From contig NZ_JAGGKV010000009.1 of NCBI RefSeq assembly GCF_017874035.1, positions 1-64,000 of the forward strand: 64,000 nucleotides of DNA, in the 5' to 3' direction. The position numbers were made by a program, and so were the translations under genes. Source of the DNA: Paenibacillus aceris. Lineage in GTDB: Bacteria; Bacillota; Bacilli; Paenibacillales; NBRC-103111. This document shows positions 49,133-57,492 of the stretch, in pieces. The notes under the pieces were generated by a model. The model did no database searches. It was not told where the DNA came from and saw nothing but the letters and a program-made list of their open reading frames with translations. Position 1 is the first letter of the stretch, and every line of letters begins with the position of its first letter.

Positions 49133-50815
49133 ATGAACTTGAATCGGAAAAAGAAATGGATCATTGTCGTTGTGGCTGCGATGCTGTGTGGGGCAGGAAC
49201 TTACTATTACATACATAGCAAGTCGAAGCCTGCAGTAGCTGCATCTGAGCAACAATCGGCGATGAAGGTGACGAAAGGCTCGATATCTTCATCCATATCG
49301 GGAACTTCTCAGTTGGATGCGAAAGATAAACAAAATATTGTCATTCCGGTGGACGCGATCATTAAAACGATGAACTTAACGCAAAATCAAGCGGTTAAGA
49401 AGGGAGATGTGCTCGTAGAGCTGTCTGTTCCATCTACCGAAACGAACCTCAAAGAAGCACAGGTGAGCCTGCAGCAGTTGGAGAAAGAACTTTCAGAGCT
49501 GCAGGGCGAACAGAACCATATGAGCGTATCCGCTTCGATGAGCGGAAAGCTTACGTTAGCAGCCAACTTGGATGTGGGCAGTCAAGTGAACAAGACGACG
49601 AAGATTGGAACGATCTCAGATACTTCGCAATTCAAAGTCAAGCTGCCGTTCCCGCTACAAGAAGCTGTTCAATTGCAGAAAGGCGATAACGTTGAACTAA
49701 CAGTTGACGGGTATTTGCTTTCTAAAGTTGGGACGGTTTCAACGGTTTCTCGTGAAATGAAGGCTGATACGAATGGAAATAAAGTTGTTGATGTGGAAGT
49801 TTTGGTTTCAAATGACGGGACGCTTTCCTCGGGCTTGAAGGTGAAAGGCAGCATCGGCAGCGGCGATGACAAAATAGAGTCAACGGAACTAGCAGCTTTA
49901 GATTACGTGCGCACGGCACCCATTTTTTCGGAAGCTAGCGGAACAGTCAAAAGCCTGAAGTTTAAAGACGGAGAAACGGTGAAGCAGGGGGACCTCATCG
50001 CAAGCTTATTTAACGATGATCTCCAGCAAAACATCATCAGCAAGCAAGCGGCTATCGACAGCCAGAAAATTAAAGTTGACGATGCACAGCAAAAGGTAGA
50101 TCAATTGACAATCACAGCGCCTTTTGACGGCGTGTTCTCGGCGGACTTTGCCAATAGCAAAAGCAATGTGCTGCGCAACTATCCGGTCGGCGCGCAAATT
50201 ACTGCCAATACGACTTTAGGGGCGGTAGCGAGCTTAAGTACGATGCAGCTGCCCATTGCCGTGGATGAGCTGGATTTAACGAGTGTGAAGGTGGGGCAGA
50301 AGGCAGTAGTAAAAGTCGATGCGATATCGGGCAAATCTTTCGAGGGTGAAGTGACTTCCGTGTCCAATGTAGGGACTACTTCGAACGGCGTTACGACGTA
50401 TGATGCGGTCGTTTCCATTCCGAACTCGGAAGCGAGTGAGCTCAAATACGCGATGACGGCAACAGCTGAAATTTTTATTCAAGATAAAAAGGACATCCTA
50501 GTCGTGCCGATTCAGGCCATTACGACGACAAAGGGCAAATCTACCGTTTCTCTGAAGAAAGCGGACGGAACTGTGGAAGAGCAGCATGAGATTAAGACCG
50601 GTATTCGCAGCAAAACGCAGGTTGAGATCTTGAGCGGCTTGGCAGAAGGCGACGAAGTGGTCATGCCAGTACGCAAGGCTGCTACGACAACGAACCAGCA
50701 AAGGACACAAGGCGGTTTTCCTGGTGGCGAAGGCGGTCCTCCGGCTGGCTTCCAAGGCGGTGGAGCCGGCGGTGGCTTCCAAGGTGGTCAAGGCGGTGGA
50801 GGTACGCGCCAGTGA
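49133..50815 (+). CDS. MacA/YknX-like efflux adaptor with two tandem adaptor modules
   Basis: A 560-residue membrane-fusion protein, about 150 residues longer than usual. ATG 49133 has GGGAGAGGGG upstream. Residues 7-25 form one N-terminal anchor. A first barrel-sandwich module (about 60-250: MTKGSISSS-like start, SASMSGKLTLAANLDVGSQV) has a helical hairpin and a barrel strand FKVKLPFPLQEAVQLQKGD. A second module (about 265-490) repeats the layout: FSEASGTVKSLKFKDGETVK, helical hairpin, LTITAPFDGVFSADFANS and LPIAVDELDLTSVKVGQKA. The C-terminus is Gly/Gln-rich. It links the MacB-type permease to the outside in a monoderm cell. Confidence 0.85.
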   Translation: MNLNRKKKWIIVVVAAMLCGAGTYYYIHSKSKPAVAASEQQSAMKVTKGSISSSISGTSQLDAKDKQNIVIPVDAIIKTMNLTQNQAVKKGDVLVELSVPSTETNLKEAQVSLQQLEKELSELQGEQNHMSVSASMSGKLTLAANLDVGSQVNKTTKIGTISDTSQFKVKLPFPLQEAVQLQKGDNVELTVDGYLLSKVGTVSTVSREMKADTNGNKVVDVEVLVSNDGTLSSGLKVKGSIGSGDDKIESTELAALDYVRTAPIFSEASGTVKSLKFKDGETVKQGDLIASLFNDDLQQNIISKQAAIDSQKIKVDDAQQKVDQLTITAPFDGVFSADFANSKSNVLRNYPVGAQITANTTLGAVASLSTMQLPIAVDELDLTSVKVGQKAVVKVDAISGKSFEGEVTSVSNVGTTSNGVTTYDAVVSIPNSEASELKYAMTATAEIFIQDKKDILVVPIQAITTTKGKSTVSLKKADGTVEEQHEIKTGIRSKTQVEILSGLAEGDEVVMPVRKAATTTNQQRTQGGFPGGEGGPPAGFQGGGAGGGFQGGQGGGGTRQ

Positions 50816-50846
50816 ATAATCAGCTTCGCGGAAAGGAGCGAGTCGT

Positions 50847-51569
50847 ATGAATATCATTGAACTAACGGGAGTCACCAAGAGCTACGCCCGTGGGGAAGAA
50901 GAGCTGCAAATTCTGAAAGGGATCACACTGCATATTGCGAAAGGTGACTTTGTTGCGATTATCGGTCCCAGCGGATCGGGGAAATCCACCCTGATGAACA
51001 CAATCGGGCTGCTGGATATTCCGACCTCAGGCACATATTCGCTCGATGGTGTCTCCACCGAGAAGATGTCCGACAATGGTCTTGCCGAACTACGGAACCG
51101 GAAGATCGGCTTTATTTTCCAACAATTCAACCTGTTGCCCAGATTGTCAGCCATCGAAAATGTGGAATTGCCCATGATTTATGCGGGCATTCCTGCCAAA
51201 CAGCGCCGAGAACAAGCACAGCGCATGTTGGAGAAGCTGGGGATGGGTCAGCGCGGACATCATAAGCCTAGCGAATTGTCCGGTGGACAGCAGCAAAGGG
51301 TGGCGATCGCGAGAGCGCTAGCTATTTCACCATCATTGATTTTGGCGGATGAACCTACCGGAGCTTTGGACTCCAAAACAGGGATAGAAGTGCTGGAGTT
51401 AATCCAGGAGCTGAATCAGCAGGGCAACACCATCGTGTTGATTACGCATGATAATCATATCGCAGATCATGCCCAGCGTGTTGTTACGCTTCGAGATGGC
51501 GAGATTATCAAGGACGTTCGCAATGAAACGATGCTTATTCCACAAGTGGAGGAGGCGGTTTCGCTATGA
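50847..51569 (+). CDS. MacB/YknY-like ABC ATPase
   Basis: A 240-residue ATPase of the LolD/MacB/YknY group. GAAAGGAGCG lies about 7 bases before ATG 50847. Walker A GPSGSGKST (40-48), Q loop FQQFNLLPRLSA, signature LSGGQQQRVAIARAL, Walker B LILADEPTGALDSKTG and switch VLITHDNH are intact. It dimerises below the permease encoded next; its stop overlaps the permease start by ATGA. It drives mechanotransmission by MacB-type complexes, which move peptides or toxins across the membrane. Confidence 0.93.
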   Translation: MNIIELTGVTKSYARGEEELQILKGITLHIAKGDFVAIIGPSGSGKSTLMNTIGLLDIPTSGTYSLDGVSTEKMSDNGLAELRNRKIGFIFQQFNLLPRLSAIENVELPMIYAGIPAKQRREQAQRMLEKLGMGQRGHHKPSELSGGQQQRVAIARALAISPSLILADEPTGALDSKTGIEVLELIQELNQQGNTIVLITHDNHIADHAQRVVTLRDGEIIKDVRNETMLIPQVEEAVSL

Positions 51570-52744
51570 GACTTTGGGAGCTTTTCCAAATGGCCATGGC
51601 CACTGTACGCTCAAATCCGCTCAGGACGGTTTTGACGATGCTCGGCGTTATTATTGGCGTAAGTTCGGTTATTACGCTCGTCTCCATTGGGCAAGGCACC
51701 TCCAAATCGATTGAGAAGCAGTATGAAGGTCTAGGGACGAACCTGCTGACTGTTAACCTGCTTGGCAATGGCCGCGCAACCCAACTGAAATATGAAGAAC
51801 TCATGGACCTGGAGAACACAGCGGGGATTAGCGCGATTGCGCCGACGATGACCAGAGCCAGTACGAGCATTAAATATGACCGTACCACGGAAACGTATAT
51901 TGTACTAGGTACGAATGACCGTTATCTGAGCATGCAAAAGGGGGAAATCGGCAGCGGCCGATTTCTAGCCCAAGCAGATTTGGACTATCGCAATCATGTG
52001 GCTGTCATTGGTACCGAAGTGGCGACGAAGTTTTTTGGCAAGGATGATCCGATCAATGAAGAAATCAATGTCAATGGCTACATGTATACGATTATTGGTG
52101 TTTTGAAAAGCAAAGGCTCGAATACAAGCGGGACGTCGCTGGACAGCTCGGTTATTGTGCCACTGCCAACGATGAGCAGAGACTTTAAACTAGGATCAAT
52201 TCGTTCTACGTATGTTGAAGCAGCTAGCGGCGATGATGTGAGCAGGGTGCAGGCCGTGCTGGAGCGATATTTAACGAACAAATTCAAAAGTACGACAGGA
52301 TTTAACATTTTCAACTCCTCCGAATTGATCAGTGCCAAACAAACAGCGTCCAGCACGCTAACGAACCAGTTAGTAGCTGTAGCAGCCATTTCGCTTCTGG
52401 TAGGCGGTATCGGAATCATGAACATTATGCTTGTGACGGTAAGTGAAAGAACACGAGAGATTGGGATTCGTAAATCCATTGGAGCTAAACGCCGGAATAT
52501 TCTGCTGCAATTCTTGGTGGAAGCGACGTTAATCAGCGGCATGGGGGGATTCATTGGCCTTGTTCTTGGCGTAGGTTTATCGCTCGCATGGCCTTACATC
52601 AATCCGAGCCAAGCTACGAGTCTTTCGTTAAACGTAGGATTATACGCGTTCTTATTCTCGGCTTTAGTCGGTGTCATTTTCGGATTATATCCGGCCAACA
52701 AAGCTTCCAAATTGAAGCCAATCGATGCCCTTCGTTATGATTAG
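51566..52744 (+). CDS. MacB/YknZ-like ABC permease
   Basis: A 392-residue FtsX/MacB-type permease starting inside the stop of the ATPase gene. Helix 1 is near residue 20 (TVLTMLGVIIGVSSVITLVS), a MacB periplasmic-core domain follows (about 45-250, KSIEKQYEGLGTNLLTVNLL onward), then three C-terminal helices with the family motif GGIGIMNIMLVTVSERTREIGIRKSIGA near 280-310 and FLVEATLISGMGG. The usual length is about 390-400. It works with the adaptor and ATPase as an extrusion machine; in Bacillus the related YknWXYZ protects from a cannibalism toxin. Confidence 0.92.
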   Translation: MRLWELFQMAMATVRSNPLRTVLTMLGVIIGVSSVITLVSIGQGTSKSIEKQYEGLGTNLLTVNLLGNGRATQLKYEELMDLENTAGISAIAPTMTRASTSIKYDRTTETYIVLGTNDRYLSMQKGEIGSGRFLAQADLDYRNHVAVIGTEVATKFFGKDDPINEEINVNGYMYTIIGVLKSKGSNTSGTSLDSSVIVPLPTMSRDFKLGSIRSTYVEAASGDDVSRVQAVLERYLTNKFKSTTGFNIFNSSELISAKQTASSTLTNQLVAVAAISLLVGGIGIMNIMLVTVSERTREIGIRKSIGAKRRNILLQFLVEATLISGMGGFIGLVLGVGLSLAWPYINPSQATSLSLNVGLYAFLFSALVGVIFGLYPANKASKLKPIDALRYD

Positions 52745-52796
52745 TGACTGCTGAATGAATTGTTTACTATTAAAAAGCTACGGGAGGTAAAACATC

Positions 52797-55004
52797 ATGA
52801 TCCGCAAATTAACATCGATTTCTTTGAAAAATACGACACTAGCTTTGTTCTTAACCGGCAGCATAGCCGCTGCCTCGTTACCCGCTGGGATGGTTCATGC
52901 CGCCGGGGAAGCGGTATATATCTCATCATCTTCCTATTTTACATTAAGCCAAGCTGCGCTTTCGTCTTCATCGCTTCAGTTTGCCGTATCCATACATAAT
53001 GGAGACAACAAGGCAATTGACTTCAATCAATACGGCGTGCGGGTAACAGATACGGCTGGGCACAGTTATACAGCCAAATTGAGCGAAAAGAAGAGCGCGA
53101 GCGTTCTTCCCGGTCAAGAGGCGAGTTACCGCTTTTACGCCAATTTAGACGAAGGCGAAACGGCGGATCAGCTGAAAATTGACGTCTTCCGCTGGGATGC
53201 GGGGCAGGCTGATTTTATGAATCATCTCGGTCAGCTGCCCGTCAGTTCTGCGCTTGGCGAGGGCCAGGCGAGCGTGCCGGAAGAAATTATTAATCTTCGA
53301 ACAGTGGACAGCACGTTGGCGAATGATTCCTCGCTTGCGTTCCAGTTAGGACAAAGCGTTCGCGTTTCGGAAAATGGCAAATGGTATCTTTATACGCAGG
53401 TGTCAGCCAAAAACCTTGGTTCCAGTTCTGTTAAACTGCCTGCAGGACTTCAGTACCGATTGGTGGATGCCAATGGTATGAAGTACGATTCATCGATCGC
53501 AAATGGATCAGGAACAACTTTCCTTCCGAACGAAGCGGATACAGTGACGTTAAAAACGCCGATCTCCAAACAAATGGCGATGTCGGGTGTTTCGTTGGAA
53601 TTTTATTATTTGAATCAAAGTGAAGATGTGACGCTTGGGAACATGAATCTTAGCACTTCTCTTCAAACAACTGCGCTAGATACGAAGGTGGTGTACAGCG
53701 GTCAGCAGACAGGCGAGCAAATGACAGTCAAAGCGAGCTCAACCAAGTATGCCAATCAAGCTGATGGCGTTCATGTGCAAACGATCGTGACACTAAGCAA
53801 TGACGGGAAAGAGGCTGCTGCAATTCCTTCGTTCTTCGCTGCGTATCAAGTTGGCGAATCCGGCACAGCTTTGACCGCTACGGATAATACGGCCCGTGAT
53901 ACGTATTTGGCTCCGAATGAAACGACGGATTATTACTTCAACGCGGTTCTGCCGGTAGGGGTTGATCCTAATACGGCGCAGCTTGTCCTCTGGCAGAAGA
54001 CATCGGATTCCTCGGCGAGCTCTGGCGGCGCAACATCGTCTGCTGCAGCGAATGCAACGAGCACATCGGCAACTGCCGAAAATAGTACCTCTGCAAGTAC
54101 AAGTATGAATACAAATGCAAATACAAGTTCATCCGCGAATACAAATACAACTGTAGGACAAATGCCTGTTGCTGTATTCCAGCTTAAAGGCGCAGTCGAA
54201 GCCCAAAACGGTTTCACGACAGCTGTCAGTTATACGATTGGCAGCAAGTTGAATTTGACTAATAGCGCTATCGTGAACAAAAATGTAGATGTTTCGCTCG
54301 TTGAGCTTCACGCGCACGAAAACGATGATCTAGGCTACAAAACGGCCATCGCCAAGTATAAGTTCACAAATAACGGCACCAGCACGATTGCACTGCCTGA
54401 GCTTCAGAACGAGCTGCTGGATAGCAGCGGCAATTCATACACGGGCACGCGTCAAAGCTCAGTCACGACACAGCTTACGCCGGGCAGCTCTTATGTGGTC
54501 AGTTACTCCTATTTGCTGCCAAACGGTAAAACAGATGACGATGAAACTTTTGCACTGAACATTTTCGATGATAAATCGGTGTCCGAAGGCAAAGTGTCGG
54601 CAGGAACGTATCAGGTTTCTCTGCAGAAGGACGAAAACAGCGACACGCTTGATCTGTATCCATTCTCTTTGAAAGTCAACAGTGATTCGATCAGCTGGCT
54701 TTACAGTAGCGGCTCTTATTCATATCAATTAAATCTCGATCTTGATATCACGCATGAGGATCAGGTCATCATTGACTCGAACTTCTCCAAAATTGAATTC
54801 GATATGGTGGATTCCCTCGGTCGCATCGTGGGCACCCAAACGTCCACACTAGTTGGCACTGGCAAGTTGATAAGCGGCAGTCAAAAAATTGTCGTCACTG
54901 GATTAAAAAATGAACAGGTAGACTCTGGCGTCGTCGTCAACATGTATGAAGTCATTGATACCCCTAACGGGACAGCTAAGCGCCTGATCAAGCAATTCCA
55001 TTAA
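52797..55004 (+). CDS. large secreted beta-rich protein of unknown function
   Basis: A 735-residue exported protein, 52 bases after the efflux operon and probably cotranscribed. CGGGAGG lies 8 bases before ATG 52797. A signal peptide with an AHA-type end near residue 36 (AGMVHAAGEA) is clear. The mature part shows three similar beta-sandwich-like units of about 120 residues with conserved patterns such as LPGQEASYRFYANL, LPNEADTVTLKTPI and LAPNETTDYYFNAVL, each a LAP/LPN turn followed by an aromatic strand. A Ser/Thr/Asn/Ala-rich linker of about 50 residues (near 402-458) precedes a C-terminal part with a further copy (LTPGSSYVVSYSYLLPNG). No known catalytic motif is visible. Confidence 0.7.
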   Translation: MIRKLTSISLKNTTLALFLTGSIAAASLPAGMVHAAGEAVYISSSSYFTLSQAALSSSSLQFAVSIHNGDNKAIDFNQYGVRVTDTAGHSYTAKLSEKKSASVLPGQEASYRFYANLDEGETADQLKIDVFRWDAGQADFMNHLGQLPVSSALGEGQASVPEEIINLRTVDSTLANDSSLAFQLGQSVRVSENGKWYLYTQVSAKNLGSSSVKLPAGLQYRLVDANGMKYDSSIANGSGTTFLPNEADTVTLKTPISKQMAMSGVSLEFYYLNQSEDVTLGNMNLSTSLQTTALDTKVVYSGQQTGEQMTVKASSTKYANQADGVHVQTIVTLSNDGKEAAAIPSFFAAYQVGESGTALTATDNTARDTYLAPNETTDYYFNAVLPVGVDPNTAQLVLWQKTSDSSASSGGATSSAAANATSTSATAENSTSASTSMNTNANTSSSANTNTTVGQMPVAVFQLKGAVEAQNGFTTAVSYTIGSKLNLTNSAIVNKNVDVSLVELHAHENDDLGYKTAIAKYKFTNNGTSTIALPELQNELLDSSGNSYTGTRQSSVTTQLTPGSSYVVSYSYLLPNGKTDDDETFALNIFDDKSVSEGKVSAGTYQVSLQKDENSDTLDLYPFSLKVNSDSISWLYSSGSYSYQLNLDLDITHEDQVIIDSNFSKIEFDMVDSLGRIVGTQTSTLVGTGKLISGSQKIVVTGLKNEQVDSGVVVNMYEVIDTPNGTAKRLIKQFH

Positions 55005-55023
55005 AATAACTTAGGTTCCTTTG

Positions 55024-55060
55024 AGGCGTCTGTGTGCTTTTCGCATATGGGCGCCTTTTT
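55024..55060 (+). terminator. hairpin terminator of the efflux operon
   Basis: AGGCGTCTGTGTGC pairs with GCATATGGGCGCCT with a few wobbles around TTTTC, followed by TTTTT. Confidence 0.75.
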
Positions 55061-55095
55061 CATTGGTTCACCAAAAATTGCCGGACGCCCAACAC

Positions 55096-55995
55096 CTAGG
55101 TTTCCGTCATAATCCCACCGTTAACATGCAGCACCTGTCCGGTTACAAAGGAGGAATCATCCGATGCCAGATAAATGTAGGTCGGCGCTAATTCGAAAGG
55201 TTGGCCAGCCCGTTTCATCGGTGTTTCCAAGCCGAAAGTTTTGACGTATTCGGCGGAATAACTGGAAACGATGAGGGGGGTCCAGATCGGACCTGGAGCT
55301 ACTGCGTTCACGCGGATGCCTTTCTTCACGAGCTGAAGTGAAAGCGAACGAGTAAAAGAGACAACGGCGCCCTTTGTTGCAGAATAATCTACAAGCAGAG
55401 GGGCTCCGGCGTAGGCTGTCACAGAAGCTGTGCTTATAATAGAACTCCCTGATTTTAAGCAGGGAAGCGCTGCTTTGGTCATATAAAAATGAGGGAAAAT
55501 ATTCGTCCGGAACGTGTCCTCCAGCTGCTGGGCACTAATATCCATAATGCTCTCCTGCGGAAATTGCACGCCTTGGTTCAGGACGAGAATATCGATTTTT
55601 TCGAAGCATTCCAATGTTTTACTCACAACTTCTGCGGAGAAAGCCTCGTCTCTTAAGTCACCGGCAATTAGAAGAGCTTGACGTCCATATTGAGACACCA
55701 TTTCCATCGTAGCCCGGGCATCTTCATGCTCATATAAATAGACTAATACAACATCTGCGCCTTCTTTGGCGAAGCCGATGGCAACGGCTCTCCCGATCCC
55801 GCTGTCTCCGCCTGTGATAATTGCAACCTTACCTCTAAGCTTTCCGCTTCCAACATATTCAGGATTATCTGAAATGGGGGTGGGAAACATTAAGTATTCC
55901 AAACCTGGCTGCTTATCTTGATGCTGCGGCGGGAAGGTCACAGGCTTATTCTCACAATTCAATTCATAGCTGTAGTAAGGATACATCGGATACAT
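55096..55995 (-). CDS. SDR-family oxidoreductase (YhxC/GSP39-like)
   Basis: A 299-residue short-chain dehydrogenase with an N-terminal extension. GGAGGATTACCT directly precedes ATG 55995. The first 48 residues are Tyr/Pro-rich (MYPMYPYYSYELNCENKP) as in general-stress SDRs of Bacillus. The Rossmann motif is IITGGDSGIGRAVAIGFAKE, the NNAG position reads LNQG, and the catalytic Tyr-Lys pair is in DYSATKGAVVSFTRSL with Ser in STASVTAYAG. RVNAVAPGPIWTPL and VTGQVLHVNGG complete the family pattern. NAD(P)-dependent reduction or oxidation of an alcohol or sugar is expected; substrate unknown. Confidence 0.88.
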   Translation of the reverse strand: MYPMYPYYSYELNCENKPVTFPPQHQDKQPGLEYLMFPTPISDNPEYVGSGKLRGKVAIITGGDSGIGRAVAIGFAKEGADVVLVYLYEHEDARATMEMVSQYGRQALLIAGDLRDEAFSAEVVSKTLECFEKIDILVLNQGVQFPQESIMDISAQQLEDTFRTNIFPHFYMTKAALPCLKSGSSIISTASVTAYAGAPLLVDYSATKGAVVSFTRSLSLQLVKKGIRVNAVAPGPIWTPLIVSSYSAEYVKTFGLETPMKRAGQPFELAPTYIYLASDDSSFVTGQVLHVNGGIMTET

Positions 55996-56088
55996 AGGTA
56001 ATCCTCCAATCTTTTTACAGAAGCAGGATATTCACCTAGTTTATAAATGGTTCTGACGCGACGGGTTGCTCTGCCAATTAAACTCCAT

Positions 56089-56271
56089 TCATGCTGTAGG
56101 ATCAGCTTTGACGGATACGTGCTGAAGAAATAGAATGCTCAAAGTCAACCCGATGAGCATGAGGGAGAGAAAGACGATCCATTCTATTTTCTCATTTTTT
56201 TTCTTCAAACGGGGAATCTCATATGCCGTAATTGCCCCATAAAGGAGGATAGTGAAAATGAGTTTGATCAT
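56089..56271 (-). CDS. small two-helix membrane protein of the ger operon, 60 residues
   Basis: A 60-residue protein with two hydrophobic helices (LIFTILLYGAITAY and IVFLSLMLIGLTLSILFL) split by the basic EIPRLKKKNEKIEW loop. AGGGGGC overlaps the end of the gerC gene and lies 5 bases before ATG 56271, so translation is coupled with gerC. It is the fourth and last gene of the gerB-gerA-gerC operon. Small hydrophobic proteins of this kind occur with GerA-type receptors (GerD/GerW-like 2-TM subunits are described in Bacilli) and may tune receptor function. Confidence 0.75.
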   Translation of the reverse strand: MIKLIFTILLYGAITAYEIPRLKKKNEKIEWIVFLSLMLIGLTLSILFLQHVSVKADPTA

Positions 56272-56274
56272 GGA

Positions 56275-57474
56275 TTAGCCCCCTGACTCTTGGATAAGCC
56301 CCAAACGTTTTAGGCTCACATTAGGATGAATGGATACTTCGAGCTCAGGGAAAGTCTCATCCCAATTCTGTTTGAATTGTTGATTCCATTGCTTCGGAAA
56401 GGAGCGATACACAGCCCTGCCAATCCCAAAAATATCGGATTGATATTTCTTCTGTGCTTTATCCAGAGCTAGCTGCACTCTGTCCTTGAGCTCTTTATTC
56501 AGCTTCATTTGAAGATAATTGATCATGTCAATTTGACTTACTTTGATTCCTGAGGCATTCTCTAGCAAATTAGCATCAACACGGATATTGACATCGATTG
56601 ATAAACGGCTACCGGTAAGCTTTGGAACGATATCGGATTGAACCGTAATAATTTCCATGCTGACTTTACCGCCTCCCTTTTCCTTCGGAATATTGATGGT
56701 AATGACACCAATGGATATTTCGTTTCGCAGGTAAAGAAGTCCGCGTGTTTCCATATCATCCAGCCAACCGACCAATTTATCTTTTTTGAAAACAGCTGAA
56801 CCTGAAATGATTTGCGTTTGCTGCTGTGACGTGCTTGCTACGCTTTGTTCCGATTTCATTTTAACTTCCCTGGGCACCAGCTCAAATTGCGGAGAAACAG
56901 GCTCGATCCCCTCATCCAGTATCATATCCCAGAATTCTTTGATTGTAATTTTAAGCCCGATGCCTTGTTTGGTTAGTTCTCTCGTTTCTTCGGAAGGCAC
57001 TTTCTCCAGGAGTGCTCGGCTGTTTAATAAATCAGCGGCTTCTCCTTTCGTACAGATCAAGTAGCTGTGAAGGCGTGGTTCATGATATCTGGCAAAAAAG
57101 TCAATGATGTGAGAAATACCTTCCTTGGCCAGCTTTTCTCCAATGATTAAATCTCGGCTGTGCGCAAAGAAAATATGTCGCGATATTTTCTTTTGAAGAT
57201 TCCGGTATGCGTCCGAAATGGTTTCGCCTGTCGCTGAAATCACGAATGTACTGCTTTTCTGATCTCCTCCGCCAGTGCCCATAGTTGAAGATCCGAGTTT
57301 AGCCGGGATGCCTACTTGAATGGATAATCGCAATTGTTTATCCGGCATGAGGTCTAATCCAATAGCCGTTACAATACCAATATCATTAATCTCTATACGA
57401 TTCCAACAACCTGCAAGAAGAGGAAGGATCATAGAGAACAGCACTAATATGCTAAGTTTTTTCATGATTCTCAT
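56275..57474 (-). CDS. Ger(x)C-family germination receptor lipoprotein (C subunit)
   Basis: A 399-residue GerC-type lipoprotein with signal and lipobox PLLAGCWN at residues 18-25 (first in-frame ATG used; ATG 57465 three codons later is equally possible). The family start CWNRIEINDIGIVTAIGLDL is typical. Later segments are ISRHIFFAHSRDLIIGEKLA near 90, SPQFELVPREVKM near 195 and the conserved end WDETFPELEVSIHPNVSLKRLGL. It sits in the spore inner membrane, outer face, as part of a nutrient receptor. It follows gerA after 18 bases. Confidence 0.92.
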   Translation of the reverse strand: MRIMKKLSILVLFSMILPLLAGCWNRIEINDIGIVTAIGLDLMPDKQLRLSIQVGIPAKLGSSTMGTGGGDQKSSTFVISATGETISDAYRNLQKKISRHIFFAHSRDLIIGEKLAKEGISHIIDFFARYHEPRLHSYLICTKGEAADLLNSRALLEKVPSEETRELTKQGIGLKITIKEFWDMILDEGIEPVSPQFELVPREVKMKSEQSVASTSQQQTQIISGSAVFKKDKLVGWLDDMETRGLLYLRNEISIGVITINIPKEKGGGKVSMEIITVQSDIVPKLTGSRLSIDVNIRVDANLLENASGIKVSQIDMINYLQMKLNKELKDRVQLALDKAQKKYQSDIFGIGRAVYRSFPKQWNQQFKQNWDETFPELEVSIHPNVSLKRLGLIQESGG

Positions 57475-57492
57475 CTGCCCTTTGGGAACGAT

